64,000 bases of DNA from Karstenula rhodostoma CBS 690.94. Lineage: Eukaryota; Ascomycota; Dothideomycetes; Pleosporales; Didymosphaeriaceae. Positions 34,139 through 44,396 of the stretch are shown here, one piece after another. The notes under the pieces are model-generated. The model was not told the DNA's origin. It made no database searches and saw only the letters and a list, made by a program, of their open reading frames with translations. The position numbers and the translations under genes were made by a program. Where the stretch lies: positions 1,066,844-1,130,843 of the forward strand of contig MU001507.1 of assembly GCA_010093485.1 (NCBI GenBank), written 5' to 3'. Positions within the stretch are counted from its first letter, which is position 1, and every line of letters begins with the position of its first letter.

Positions 34139-36780
34139 CACGACTTTCTTTGGGTGCGTCTTTCTATCTTGACCAATCGGAGGCACATTCCGACATTTCA
34201 GCGACCAGCGCCGGCGTTCATCGAGCACTATTCGTTTTCAGTACCTGCATTGTTTCCTGCCTCTGCGGCCTGGATCTTACCATGACTAACGACGATACCA
34301 TTGTTATCCCAAATCTCGGATCTGTTTCTATAGCAAAAATGAACTGGGCGGATGTCTGCTTCACTTCACACCAGATTGCAAGCAGCCTCCCGCGAGGATG
34401 ATGAAGTTACGACCAAGACTATCGACCTCCACGGGTGCCAACTTGAACATACACGTATTAGCGGAATCTCTTTAGGGTATACATTCATCAACATTATTTT
34501 GTTTAATCACAGCCGTCTCCACACTTCAACGAATATCTGGTATGCGCGGTCTCTCTTGGTCTTTTCGAGCCTTCCTACCCAGATGCCGTTCGGCCTTTAC
34601 AGGTGTAACTGGCAGTCAGCGATAAAAAGGGATCGCGTCACGTTGTTCACGTCCTTGCTCCAACAATGTCTGGTTCGGATTGAGCCTTCCCGGTCACTCT
34701 TCCAACGCGCCCTGGATCCGAGACTCAACACAGACGTCACGGACATTCTCAGGAAGTTCAAGGCTTTGGAAAAGGCAACATACAGGCGCCTCGGACACCG
34801 CTGTCCAAATCGAATCACAAGCATGGGCTAAAGAGAACGACGAAGCATCATGGGCGAGGGATTAGGTGAGCGCTGCTCTCGTCACTCGGATCTAGTCGAC
34901 ACGATCGTGGACGTGCGTGTCACGGGTCTAATGAAACGGATGCGGAGAGTTTAGATAGGAACTAGAGAACTGCCAGAAAATACAAAATGACACTATTAGT
35001 AGCTCGATACTATCGAGCTGCTACGGTAACTCATCTGATCAACTTGTCTTTGACCGTGCAGTGTACTCCATTACGTTGCCACTGCTCATCTCGCGCCGCT
35101 GATTACATGTCTTAGAGCTGGATCTCTTGTACTCTGGCTGACTGCTGGAACGTTTCAATGATGAGGCCGGCGCCACTACGGCACTAAGTCAGTAGCTTCT
35201 GGTACAGCGTATCTTCGTGCTGCCAGTCTTGGGGTGACGCAGCGCATCCCAACCCCTGAGCGGCTCTGCAAGTACTCAGATTCAGGCCCGTCATCGGCTC
35301 GGGGCATTCGTTCTCGGGGCAGAGAGCGGCTTCGTTCAGGACAGTAATGCCTCTTGTCAACGCAATCACTGCAGGAAGTCGTTGACGGTATTCTGCACGC
35401 TGCAGCAGCTCCTGCATGGTTTGACGGAAGGTTAAAATTCGTGAAGCATGCATCCCGAGATCTGACTGACTCGGGAGACGCTGCAGACGGAGCACGCACA
35501 GACACATACAGCAATGGAGCGCAGCGCAGGTACACTACACTGGCGGGCGGCTACGGTAAGACGGGGGAACACGGACACGAGAAGAAAAACAAAACATGTT
35601 GAAGCGGAAGTCCATGTACGTGTGTGCCATCATGCGCAGCATGCACCGGGCAGGCCCGGCCACATGCACGCAGCCTGGCCCCACCGTCTGCATGGAAGCT
35701 TCCACGACGAATCGATCGAGGAGCGGTTCACCGTCTTTCCTGTGCACGATGGAAGTGTGGAGGGCGAGATGGAGGCTTGGCTTCGGCTTCGGTTTCGGCT
35801 TCTACGAGTATGCTCTATCTACAACCCGTTCGAACTCTGTACCGTGCGGATGCGGCCCTCGAGACGATCCGGTCAGGTCATGCTCCCCCGTCACCGTGAC
35901 ATGGCCGCCTCCCTTGCGTCCCTTCCTCGAGTTCCATCTAGCATCAAACGGGCAGGATGCTCCCCTCTGCACGACCAGCCGCCGTGGCCCACAAGACCCG
36001 CTGCTCGCACGTAGCACGGCATCGGCGCAATCTGCGCCACGCAGCAACGCACCTGCTCAGCAGATCACGCCCGTCCACATCGAGCTGAACGCATGACGGG
36101 CATCTGGTTCGTCCAGGGTCGCACCTTGTCTGCGCCAACACGACATGCATACCCCGCTTTCCCTGTGTTCCGTGTCCCCTCGTGGCGCTGCTGGTACGAG
36201 TCATCGGAATAGCGAAGAAAAGCAGATGCTGCGGCTGCAGCTTCCGAGACAAGGCTCTCGCCAAGGGATACACATGGGATGGTGGGAAATGAAGAGTGAG
36301 GCGAGGAAGCTTGGGCGCTGGCGGCGTATCATGTGTAGGAGCTGGGGACGGGGTCCTGGCTGGGCGGTTTGTGATAGAGACGAGGAAAGCCCGGGTTTCA
36401 AAGCGAAGAGGCATTACTAGCGAGAGGCTTCTAGAGCTTCGTGGGCCTCACCTTGCGTGTCTCGCACCGGTTCTGTGATACAGAAGTCAAAGGCTTCGAG
36501 CTGTGCGCTCCTGAAGATCCAGCCGTGGGGAAAGGCCGTCAAACCTGGTGGCCTGCAGGTAGACAAGTTCTTCGGTACACCGTCTGTGCACATGTATGGA
36601 CCGAAGGTCACAGGTAACACAGGGAGTGTCTAGCTCGAGTACCTTCGAACATCTGCGCTTTGGCTCTCGAAACGTCCTCGATACCTTGGAGCACGGAGGG
36701 TCTACCGGGGACTTGTCTGGGGTGGGCAGACTCGTACCGAGCCGCAGGAACAGTACGCCTGACCCTTTACCGGGACCACC
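34139..36780. other. Long region without a recognised gene (2.6 kb)
   Basis: Convergent 3' flanks of the otubain and IPI3 genes. Overlapping frames on both strands (34352-34831, 35514-36014, 35944-36414) resemble nothing known. A near-perfect palindrome lies at 35001-35019 and a short cttcgg repeat near 35780. No RNA gene seen. Confidence 0.5.
35001..35019. repeat. Near-perfect 19-bp palindrome
   Basis: Arms agctcgata and tatcgagct flank a single C. Nine paired bases with a one-base centre could be a binding site for a dimeric factor or part of a terminator hairpin. It lies about 860 bp downstream of the otubain stop. Confidence 0.85.
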
Positions 36781-38501
36781 TCATTCCGATGGAGCGGCTT
36801 CAGATTCGCCGTCGGAAGAGGAGTCGTCATCGTCGGATTCTGACTCGCCTGAGGTGTTGCTGCTCATTTCCACGTCGCCGGCGCTTCCGTTCGCGAGATG
36901 ATGCTTCGCCTTGGCTTTGCCCTGGTCACTTTGCGAGCGCTTCCGTTCCTCGCTCAGCAAATATTCTTTTTCCTCTCGCAGCTCCGACAGCTGTTTGAAA
37001 GTGACTTTCTGGACACGCTGTAGACTGGCGAGTTGCTTCTTTAGTTCTTGGACCTCATTGGTGCTGGGAACGCCCTGTTTTCCTCCTGACCCGGCGGTAT
37101 CCTCCAGATAAAGGAAGTCGGCAGCAGGAGCTATTCCTGCACCTGATGTCGATGGAGCATTCCACGTTGCAAGCTCAGCGAGACTGGCATCGAGCATAGC
37201 TTGCGGAAAGCTAGGATGTACCAGCGCTTCCTCGAAAGCGCTCCTCTTGGTCACTGTCTCCGTTGCGGATATGGCAGGCTTTCGTAGGTGGCCGTTGAGC
37301 TGCATGGTCAAGGTGTAGTTTGGCGGGACAAGCGCGTTACCACCCGCTGCCCCGCTGTCCTGCTTGGGCTTCACCACGGTCTGCATCTTAAAAGTCGGCT
37401 CTGAAGCAGCGGGGAAGCCAATGGGCTCAAGAAACTTCAAGTTGGTCACAGGCCCAGGCAGGTTCGTCACGGTTGATACATAGTTGCCCTTTGCAGTGTC
37501 CCAGATAGCAATCTTGCCAGTTGCATGACCTGAGATTAGTGTCTGTCCGTCCCAGCTTAACGTCAAAGCGAGAGCTGCACCCAGCTTCTGTGATTCCGCA
37601 CCGAACCTTGTCTTGGGCGATGGCTGTATGGGACGGTGCGACGACGCTGGATCTCGGAGGGTGTCTGTGGAAGTGGTCTTTTGCATATCGTCGTAGAAGT
37701 CGACCGTCTGCAGGCTGCCATCTCCGTATGCCAGGTAGAAGGCACGGTCGGCGGGATCGAGGGTCAGAGCCTGAGGAAGCTCGGGAAGCAAGTAGGTTCG
37801 CAGCAACTGCCCATTGTGGTAGTCCCATACTATAGCCGACTTGTCTTCGGAGGTGGAGATGGCGATGTTGGCGTTGCTGGCGCTGTGACCGCAAACAATG
37901 GACGAGATGGGACCGCGATGGGTGGAGAGGGTGTGCACTGGCGAGCGCGACGTGTCCGGCGAGAAGGAGAGAATGGCAGGGAGGGCCCAGACGTGGATCA
38001 TGGCATCTGGCGAGCCGGAGAGGAAGAAGCTGGAGGTGGGGTCGACGGCGAGCGACGTGACGGGCTGGAGATGCGAGGTGGACGTCGACACCAGCCGGCC
38101 AGAGCACATCTTCAAGGCGGTTAGCACTCTCTCGGTGTGTAGGGTAAAGTGTGTCTACGAACCTCCCAAGCCAACACTCGGCCACTCTCGGTGCCCAGCA
38201 GCAGCACCGTGTCTCTGGCCGCGAGCGCAATGCTGTGTATGCGCTCTGGGAAGGGTATGAGGGCCTCCTGGTTGCCCTTCTCGCGGCTGTACACGTGGAC
38301 GACGGCCTTGTCCGCTTGCGCCGCAAAGACATGCGAGCTGCTCACCGCAAGCCCGTTCTGCGCCGATGCGCTCTTCTTGAAGACGTGGCGTTGGGCGGGC
38401 AGCGGCTGGAACTCGTGCAGAAAAATGCCCGAGTCCTTGGTCACGCCCGTGTTTGCTTTCGTGTGCGCCGAGATGGACGCGACGAATTGCTCGGTGAGCA
38501 T
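36781..38501 (-). CDS. ipi3: IPI3, WD40 subunit of the Rix1 complex (pre-rRNA processing)
   Basis: Scaffold for late nucleolar/nucleoplasmic 60S maturation, acting with Rix1, Ipi1 and Rea1 in ITS2 removal. Two exons, 38501-38163 and 38109-36781 (intron gttcgt...gaag, 53 nt), join to 555 aa. The start MLTEQFVASISAHTK with DSGIFLHEFQ matches fungal Ipi3; the upstream in-frame Met is less likely. WD-type blades are seen, for example GRVLAWEMCSGRL across the splice, SGSPDAMIHVWAL, STSEDKSAIVWDYHNGQLL and LISGHATGKIAIWDTAKG. A coiled-coil segment (VQELKKQLASLQRVQ, then LREEKEYLL) and a Ser/Asp/Glu-rich acidic tail close the protein. The donor GTTCGT is weak but the join restores conserved sequence. 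Confidence 0.9.
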
Positions 38502-38742
38502 TTTGGCGGGCACGGCGTCGCGTGGGGGTGGGCAGAGCTCACAGCTTCGAGATATTTTTTTTCGGAGAGGCACACGCCGCTAGTGACGTCCTCGGAACGA
38601 GCCGAGGGCGCTGATCCTTGATCCTGGCCCGCCTTGGACAGTCATTGCGGCCGCTCTTCATTCTACTGCTATGGGCGTTGGATATGTTTGTTTCCTTGGG
38701 ACGAGTGGAATCGCGCCGAGATTGCATTTCCCTGCACATGTT

Positions 38743-39669
38743 CTATTCACCCACAGTCAAAACCCCTTCCATAACCTCAACCGCTGCCCCACTCATCTTC
38801 AACCCCTCAACCTCCTTGCCGCCCTCTTTCAACACAACTTCCACGTAGATGTCGCATCTGCGTCCCATCTCCACACCCTGTGTGAGATGGAACTTCCTCT
38901 TCCTTTCTCCATCCTCGGTCAAACTGAGGTAAGCAGCGAGAGCACAACTCGCACTCCCCGTTCCTGGATCCTCTCTACTCCCCAGACTGCGAGTGCGCAG
39001 CTGTCGCACTCCGGGTTCCTCTCCGTTGTATCCTTGGTCGGCATAGTAGAAACTACCCGTATACCCAATGTCCCAACCGCTGCCCTGGTCGAGGTGTTCG
39101 CCCTTGTAGAGCCTCGCCAAGGGCAGCAGGCCTTCCGTGGGAACCGCCAGCGCGTCCAGGCCTTTCATGCGGATAATGTTGAACGCCATTCCCTTCACAA
39201 TTGACACGAGAGGTACATTGGTCGAGTCCGAACCATTCAACTGTGGAAAGGGGTGCGGAAGAAGGTGGTCCTTGTGGAAGTACACATCATGCGGAATCCC
39301 AACAGTTGATGTGCCCAGATCCTTGTTGAACTCGAACGGAATGACGCCCGCAATCGTGCGAAGCTTCGAAACCGTTGGGTATGCAGCCGCGTTTTTGGCA
39401 ACGTATATGCTCGTCCCTATGGTCGGGTGGCCAGCAAATGTCATCCGCGATGCCGCCGTGAAGATGTCATAGTCGGCGATTTCAGCTTCTTCCGGCGTAG
39501 GCTCATGCAGAAACGTGATTTCTGAAAGATTGAACTCGTTGGCGATTCTCTGCTTCTGATGCTCGGAAAGTTGGGAGCGGAGGGACGCCGGTACGCGGAC
39601 TACTCCCAGAGGGTTGCCCACGTAGCGTGTTTTAGTGAAAACATCAACGGTTGTGAACTGGAGCTGCAT
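38743..39669 (-). CDS. PhzF-family isomerase/epimerase-like enzyme
   Basis: PhzF-like proteins share the diaminopimelate-epimerase fold; the name-giving bacterial enzyme isomerises a phenazine precursor, but most fungal members have unknown substrates. Single exon, 308 aa. The start MQLQFTTVDVFTKTRYVGNPLGVV is the typical N-terminus. EFNLSEITFL carries the conserved catalytic glutamate, and AGHPTIGTSIYVA is the second hallmark block. The C-terminal half contains GVRQLRTRSLGSREDPGTGSASCALAAYL, cut here only by its own loop, with the conserved DPGTGSA segment. The frame stays open 50 residues upstream, but that part lacks conservation. It lies in a minus-strand run after the flavoprotein gene and before IPI3; there is no phenazine pathway nearby. 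Confidence 0.92.
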   Translation of the reverse strand: MQLQFTTVDVFTKTRYVGNPLGVVRVPASLRSQLSEHQKQRIANEFNLSEITFLHEPTPEEAEIADYDIFTAASRMTFAGHPTIGTSIYVAKNAAAYPTVSKLRTIAGVIPFEFNKDLGTSTVGIPHDVYFHKDHLLPHPFPQLNGSDSTNVPLVSIVKGMAFNIIRMKGLDALAVPTEGLLPLARLYKGEHLDQGSGWDIGYTGSFYYADQGYNGEEPGVRQLRTRSLGSREDPGTGSASCALAAYLSLTEDGERKRKFHLTQGVEMGRRCDIYVEVVLKEGGKEVEGLKMSGAAVEVMEGVLTVGE

Positions 39670-40005
39670 TCTGATTTCGGTCGAGTGTGTAACAGTCGAC
39701 AAAAATCTCCTGGCTTTTGTACAAAGGCAATGAGTCACTGATAGAAAGGAGTCATCGTGGGTGCCAGAGGTAAAGTAGTAAGCATGTTGCTTAGTAATGG
39801 CGCCCTCCAAACCTCCCACACCAGTATCCAGGTTATATTAAGTACTCGCAGGAAAGGACGATTAACAGAGGCTTTCACTCACTTATGCTTCCATGAATTA
39901 GACATACCATAGCATACAATGAATCCTAAGATGACTCAAGCCACAACGAGCCTGCGAAGCTGGCACCCGATCAAGGTATGCTCCAAGTTGACTTCGACGT
40001 TGAAC
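39670..40005. other. Intergenic, PhzF-gene promoter
   Basis: 336 bp between two minus-strand genes. It must hold the 3' flank of the flavoprotein gene and the promoter of the PhzF-like gene. Nothing specific recognised. Confidence 0.55.
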
Positions 40006-41262
40006 CTAAGCTTCTTTTGCCCATTGCTTTCCACTCCACACCGGCTCGACTGTCCAAAGCCAGTAGTCTCGTCCCTTAAAAATCCACACCATCCAACTGG
40101 GAAGACGCCATCCCATTGCCGCTCCAACACCCTTCGACTTTCCAATGGGCACCAACTGCGTTTCTCTCTTCTCTTCCTTGAACACCTTCTCCGCAGGTAC
40201 TTGACTCTCTGGTACACCAGCGTCGAGTAGAAGGTCACGTTTCATGTTCGCGCCGAGAACAGGTACTGCGGCCATGATGCTGTGCACGGCAGGTCGCGCA
40301 TAATTGCAAGCATCGCCGATAGCGTAGATTCTAGGTCCGGCTTTTTCGACGCGTAGAGTGGATGGATTGGTGTCCACCTGATTGGTGGACGAGTCCAGGA
40401 TGTCGTTAGCAAGGAACTTAGTATTTGGGCTGAAGCCTGTAGCGGGAATGAAGAGATCGGCTTCGAGAGAGGTACCGTCGCTAAGATTGAGAGTGGTTCC
40501 AAACGCAATCTTGTCCGTATGCTTTGGAACAATGCTGACAACTCTGCTGTTCTTGATGACAGTGACACCCACTTTGGCAAGGTAGTCCTCGGCAGACTTT
40601 CCGACCGAGGGTCGTAAGTATGGGAGAATGTTCGCAGCCGAAGTTACGATTGTGATTGAAACTTTGGGCGTTTCCAGCATCGAGCTGAAGAATCCAGCAC
40701 GACCGTTGAGATGCTCTCCTAACTCGCCTGCGGTCTCCACTCCAACCGGCCCCCCACCTGCAATGGCAATGCTCTTTGCTGTTTCCAATCCATTGCGGAA
40801 CTCAACCCATGCCTCGCGAAGGTCTTTCTCGTCGCCAGCATTGAATCCAAATAGTGGCGAAGGCGTAGAAGCGCCTGTAGCTATAACGAGAGCATGAAAG
40901 GCAAGTATTTGCGTCTGGCCATTCGCATACGGTGCGATGGTAACTGTGCGTCCTGCATGATCAACAGCCGTTGCGGAACCACGGATGAACTCGAAATGGC
41001 CTGGGGGATACTGCTCAAACTGTTTCGGTATGCTGACGAAGAGCTTGTCTTGTGGGAAAAGGTCGTCCGAAATAAGAGCGCGTGGACAAGCTTGCCTACA
41101 CATTGCTTCCGAGGCTGCACTGACCATTACGACCTTGTACTCCTGCCTCTGGAGGAGTACTGGCAGGACGTGCTTCAAGAGATAGTGGGCGATAGAGACG
41201 CCGCCATAAGAGCCTCCGAGAACGATGATGTTCTTCCTAATCAAATCATGCTCGGACGCCAT
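40006..41262 (-). CDS. AIF/AMID-like FAD-dependent oxidoreductase (NDH-2-like)
   Basis: Two-dinucleotide-binding-domain flavoprotein related to AMID/FSP1 and fungal AIF-like NAD(P)H dehydrogenases; partners may be quinones, but the substrate is not shown here. Single exon, 418 aa. The FAD Rossmann motif is IIVLGGSYGGVSIAHYLLKH at the N-terminus. The NAD(P)H site is SIAIAGGGPVGVETAGEL in the middle. The FAD ribityl motif RIYAIGDACNYARP lies near residue 325. The C-terminus is aromatic and amphipathic (WRLPSWMVWIFKGRDYW), a possible membrane contact. The start at 41262 gives the normal distance to the FAD motif; the frame upstream has no ATG. No mitochondrial presequence is visible in this model. 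Confidence 0.9.
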   Translation of the reverse strand: MASEHDLIRKNIIVLGGSYGGVSIAHYLLKHVLPVLLQRQEYKVVMVSAASEAMCRQACPRALISDDLFPQDKLFVSIPKQFEQYPPGHFEFIRGSATAVDHAGRTVTIAPYANGQTQILAFHALVIATGASTPSPLFGFNAGDEKDLREAWVEFRNGLETAKSIAIAGGGPVGVETAGELGEHLNGRAGFFSSMLETPKVSITIVTSAANILPYLRPSVGKSAEDYLAKVGVTVIKNSRVVSIVPKHTDKIAFGTTLNLSDGTSLEADLFIPATGFSPNTKFLANDILDSSTNQVDTNPSTLRVEKAGPRIYAIGDACNYARPAVHSIMAAVPVLGANMKRDLLLDAGVPESQVPAEKVFKEEKRETQLVPIGKSKGVGAAMGWRLPSWMVWIFKGRDYWLWTVEPVWSGKQWAKEA

Positions 41263-42183
41263 AACTGTAACAGACGTTCGACTTTGGGCTGAATTGGTGG
41301 CAATGATGAAACTGGAGCATGCGTCTTGGAATAAATCGACCGAAAATGCGTTTTCGAGGGAACTAGCGACTTCGTGTGCGACAGCGCACGGGAATAGAGA
41401 TCGGTTCTCATATTGAAGCGAAGACACACCCTGAGATCTTTATAATAAGTGCCATAGGTGAGCATGAAGACGGCCATAAGGTGTTGAGAGTCGGAGCCGG
41501 GTTCGAGCGGTTGAAGCTGTCGTACATCGCTTCGTCAACCAATCATAGGCCAGTACGCCCAGCGCGTCGTACCTGACTGAGCCTCTTCAATCACACGTTA
41601 CGGACGAAATCGATGTCGTCGGACAAAAGCTGCACGATGGTGCGTAATCTCTTCCACGGTGTTTTATGCAACTGGCGAGCAATCGTCCATTGGATCCACA
41701 AAAGACGGGAACACTGCTCGTTTGGAGGACGCCGCACCAGCCACCCGGATGGCATTGCAGCTGGCCAATCACAACCAGTCACATACCTAAAAGTCAATGC
41801 GAAAGTATGCATTGAGGATTGTCATATTTGGACGGTAAATCATACCTAGGTACTAAGCTATTACAGGTACGTACGTGGGCCCGTAGAAAGTAGAAGCGGC
41901 TACATAAACGGCAGCGTATAGTACAAGTCGGAAGAGGTACACTAATCAGAGCCGCGTCTTTGGCTTGCGTCCGGCTCCTATAATTTGCTAGAAACACTCA
42001 TGCTCCAGGAACGACGGACGCATCGCTGGGTAAGGTTTGCGCTATGCTTCGCTAGGTTCCAGTTTTATGTGCGGCAATGGTAGTGGGGGAACGTGTCTAT
42101 GGAGACTGATCACAATTGCGGATTCAGTCGTTCTTTATCACTTCAGTGCCCTGGTGGTACACTTTTTTTTCGTTGTTGAAGAG
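41263..42183. other. Divergent promoter region, flavoprotein and receptor remnant
   Basis: About 0.9 kb between divergent start codons. Short frames only, none convincing. Confidence 0.5.
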
Positions 42184-43547
42184 ATGGAGTCTCGAAAATT
42201 GTTAGCAGCTGTGCTGTTTCTATGGCTAGGCAGCGTTGGTGCTGCTTCACTGAATGAAACGCACAATCTGGAATTGCGGGCTCTGTCTATTGCTGACATA
42301 CCACCATGTGGTGTAAGTATTCAAGATATCTATCCTTCCAGGAGTCTGCAGACTGACGAGTATCCCAGCTGGCCTGCCTTTTTAAGACTGTGCCTCCTAC
42401 TGGTTGCGCTCTGACCGACTATGATTGTCAATGCCAGAATGCCGAGCTCGCGCAAACACTTTCGGCCTGCATGCTGTCAAATTGCACAATGCACGACAGC
42501 CTGAGTACGGCAAAAGTGCAACAGGACATCTGCAATTTCTCCGACGAGTCAAGGCAACACGACAACTACGTCTATACCATCACTTGCTATACGATCCCCA
42601 CAATCTTCGTTCTCCTGCGAATGATTGGTAGGCCAGTAGCTCTACGATTTGCTTTCGACGACTACATTGTGGTCGTAGTACTTTTCCTCACGGCGGTCCC
42701 TTTGGGACTCGTGCTCAAGATGGCGGGCATCGGCTTCGGTCAGCATCTTTGGAATATTCAACCAGGGCAGCTGCTCGAAAACCTTCGATTCTTCTACGTT
42801 GCGTGGACTACCTACACATTCGTACTTGGACTCACTAAGATTTCACTAACCCTGTTCTACTATGAAGTCTTCCCATCTGGGGGTGCCTGTATGGATTCTC
42901 TCACACTCCTCGGCTGGATTGTCATTAACACCATGGTCCTGGTGTTTCTCACAATCTTCAATTGCAACCCTGTTCGAGTATTCTGGGACCGGGATATCAA
43001 GAACGCGAAATGCTTGAACATCAATGCGATCGCATAAGCGAACAGCGCATGTTCAATCGCGCAAGATGTTGCTTTGTTGATCTTTCCCTTGGTATGCATC
43101 TGGAGGTTGAACATGAGGAGGCGGCGCAAGCTGGCTGTGGGCTTCATGTTTGCCATTAGAACACTGTACGTATCTTACCTCAATCTACTCCACAAAAGGC
43201 GAAGACTAAGGAAGGCAAAGTGGCTGCGTTGCCATTATAGTCCGTCTGCACTCCCTCCCCACCTTCAAGACTTCGATAGATCCCACCTGGGACTACGTCC
43301 CCATAACCGTCTGGACGAAATCGAGCTTGCCTGCTGTTTCGTCTGCATCTCATTGCCCGCAATCCGAATCCTGTTCGTGCGCATGTTGCCCGAAGGCTTC
43401 TTTTCTACTATCAGCTCGCGATTACGCTCGCGAATGACGACCGTGCCGAGTATGGGAGCGAACAACACGAGTCCCAACCCTGTTCGGTCAAGAAGAGCTT
43501 TCCGAAGCTGGTTGCATATCTCAACGGATCATAGCGAGAGTACATGA
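42184..43547 (+). pseudogene. CFEM-domain Pth11-like receptor, broken by a stop codon and a frameshift
   Basis: Remnant of a fungus-specific receptor class (extracellular CFEM module plus seven helices) that senses surface or host cues. Exon 42184-42312 gives a signal peptide and the first Cys; exon 42369-43165 gives the Cys-rich CFEM module (DYDCQCQ, then CMLSNCTM) and helices. A TAA at 43035-43037 sits where the family usually has Tyr in the motif NINAIA-Y-ANSA; the same frame then continues with ANSACSIAQDVALLIFPLV. After an intron at 43166-43220 the frame runs to VPITVW (43314), then one base is missing before EIELACCFVCISLPA. Its tail ends at 43547. Read literally, the product stops at 265 aa with four helices. 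Assembly error or a functional short form remain possible. Confidence 0.82.
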
Positions 43548-44396
43548 CATTCGACCGAATTGACTGCTTTTAACGGATCAACGTTAGATGACCAGAATGA
43601 AAAGGGGCTCGAGAACAAGGCATGTGTAGGAGAGGAAAGCAATGCCGATGTGGAGGAAGAACTGTTGCCAACTCCTTGGGGTCACCAACGGAAGTTCAAC
43701 CCAGGACAACCCCGCTATACGTTGTAGAGTTTATAATTCTATTCATGGTTATTTCACCGTTACAAGAATCTCCAAAAATGATGGAATTCGGTGCCTCATT
43801 AATTATGAGTGTGGTGTGTTACCGCTGGATGATCAATGTGAAATCCGCAGTGCTGCCCGGCACTCTATATGCTCTGGTCACGCCGCGATACCTTTATATA
43901 CCTTACCTATACTAATCGTAGGTCTGCATTTCGCTATTATATTTCTCCGTATTGCTCCGTTGATATTAAGTCACGCGTATGCTATTCTCTACATCACGAC
44001 AGCACGATACCCATGGAACCATGACGCAGTACCCCATACAAGCTTTCAACCGTCCACGGAACCGGAATTCAAAGTACTCAATCCCGGCTATTTTTCCTGG
44101 GCAAATGGAGTCCTGATTCCAATGGAAACGAAGTGGGCTTACTGCATCCAGTTAGCATGACTATACATGAACCGCGTGATTAATTAGCCTTAAAGGTGAT
44201 GCGGATCACTACATCTTGTATACGCATGCTGCTCGCTCCACGCAAATTGTGGAGCAGCTCCAATATCGGGTCGCGGCTCCATGCACTTCCCCACATCGCA
44301 GTGCCAAATGAGCCCACATGGCAGGTACCCATATATAGCTCGCTGCTGCTGTCGTCGAAGTGGCAGTAGGAGGAGCTCCGTTACCGGCGATTCAAT
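43548..44396. other. Intergenic, esterase promoter
   Basis: About 0.85 kb. A 172-codon frame at 43642-44160 shows no family features. An inverted repeat, gctccac and gtggagc with a 7-base spacer (44235-44255), lies about 140 bp upstream of the esterase start. Confidence 0.5.

Noticed and set aside
35514..36414. Several 150-170-codon frames on both strands near the IPI3 3' flank
   Set aside because: They overlap each other in different frames, contain a simple cttcgg repeat and match no family.
43642..44160. 172-codon open frame between the receptor remnant and the esterase
   Set aside because: It has one hydrophobic stretch but no family features. It is not a continuation of the receptor, whose tail ends at 43547.
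44235..44255. Inverted repeat gctccac/gtggagc as a terminator or riboswitch-like hairpin
   Set aside because: The stem is only seven base pairs and lies in a promoter region of a eukaryotic gene; no structural element is supported.
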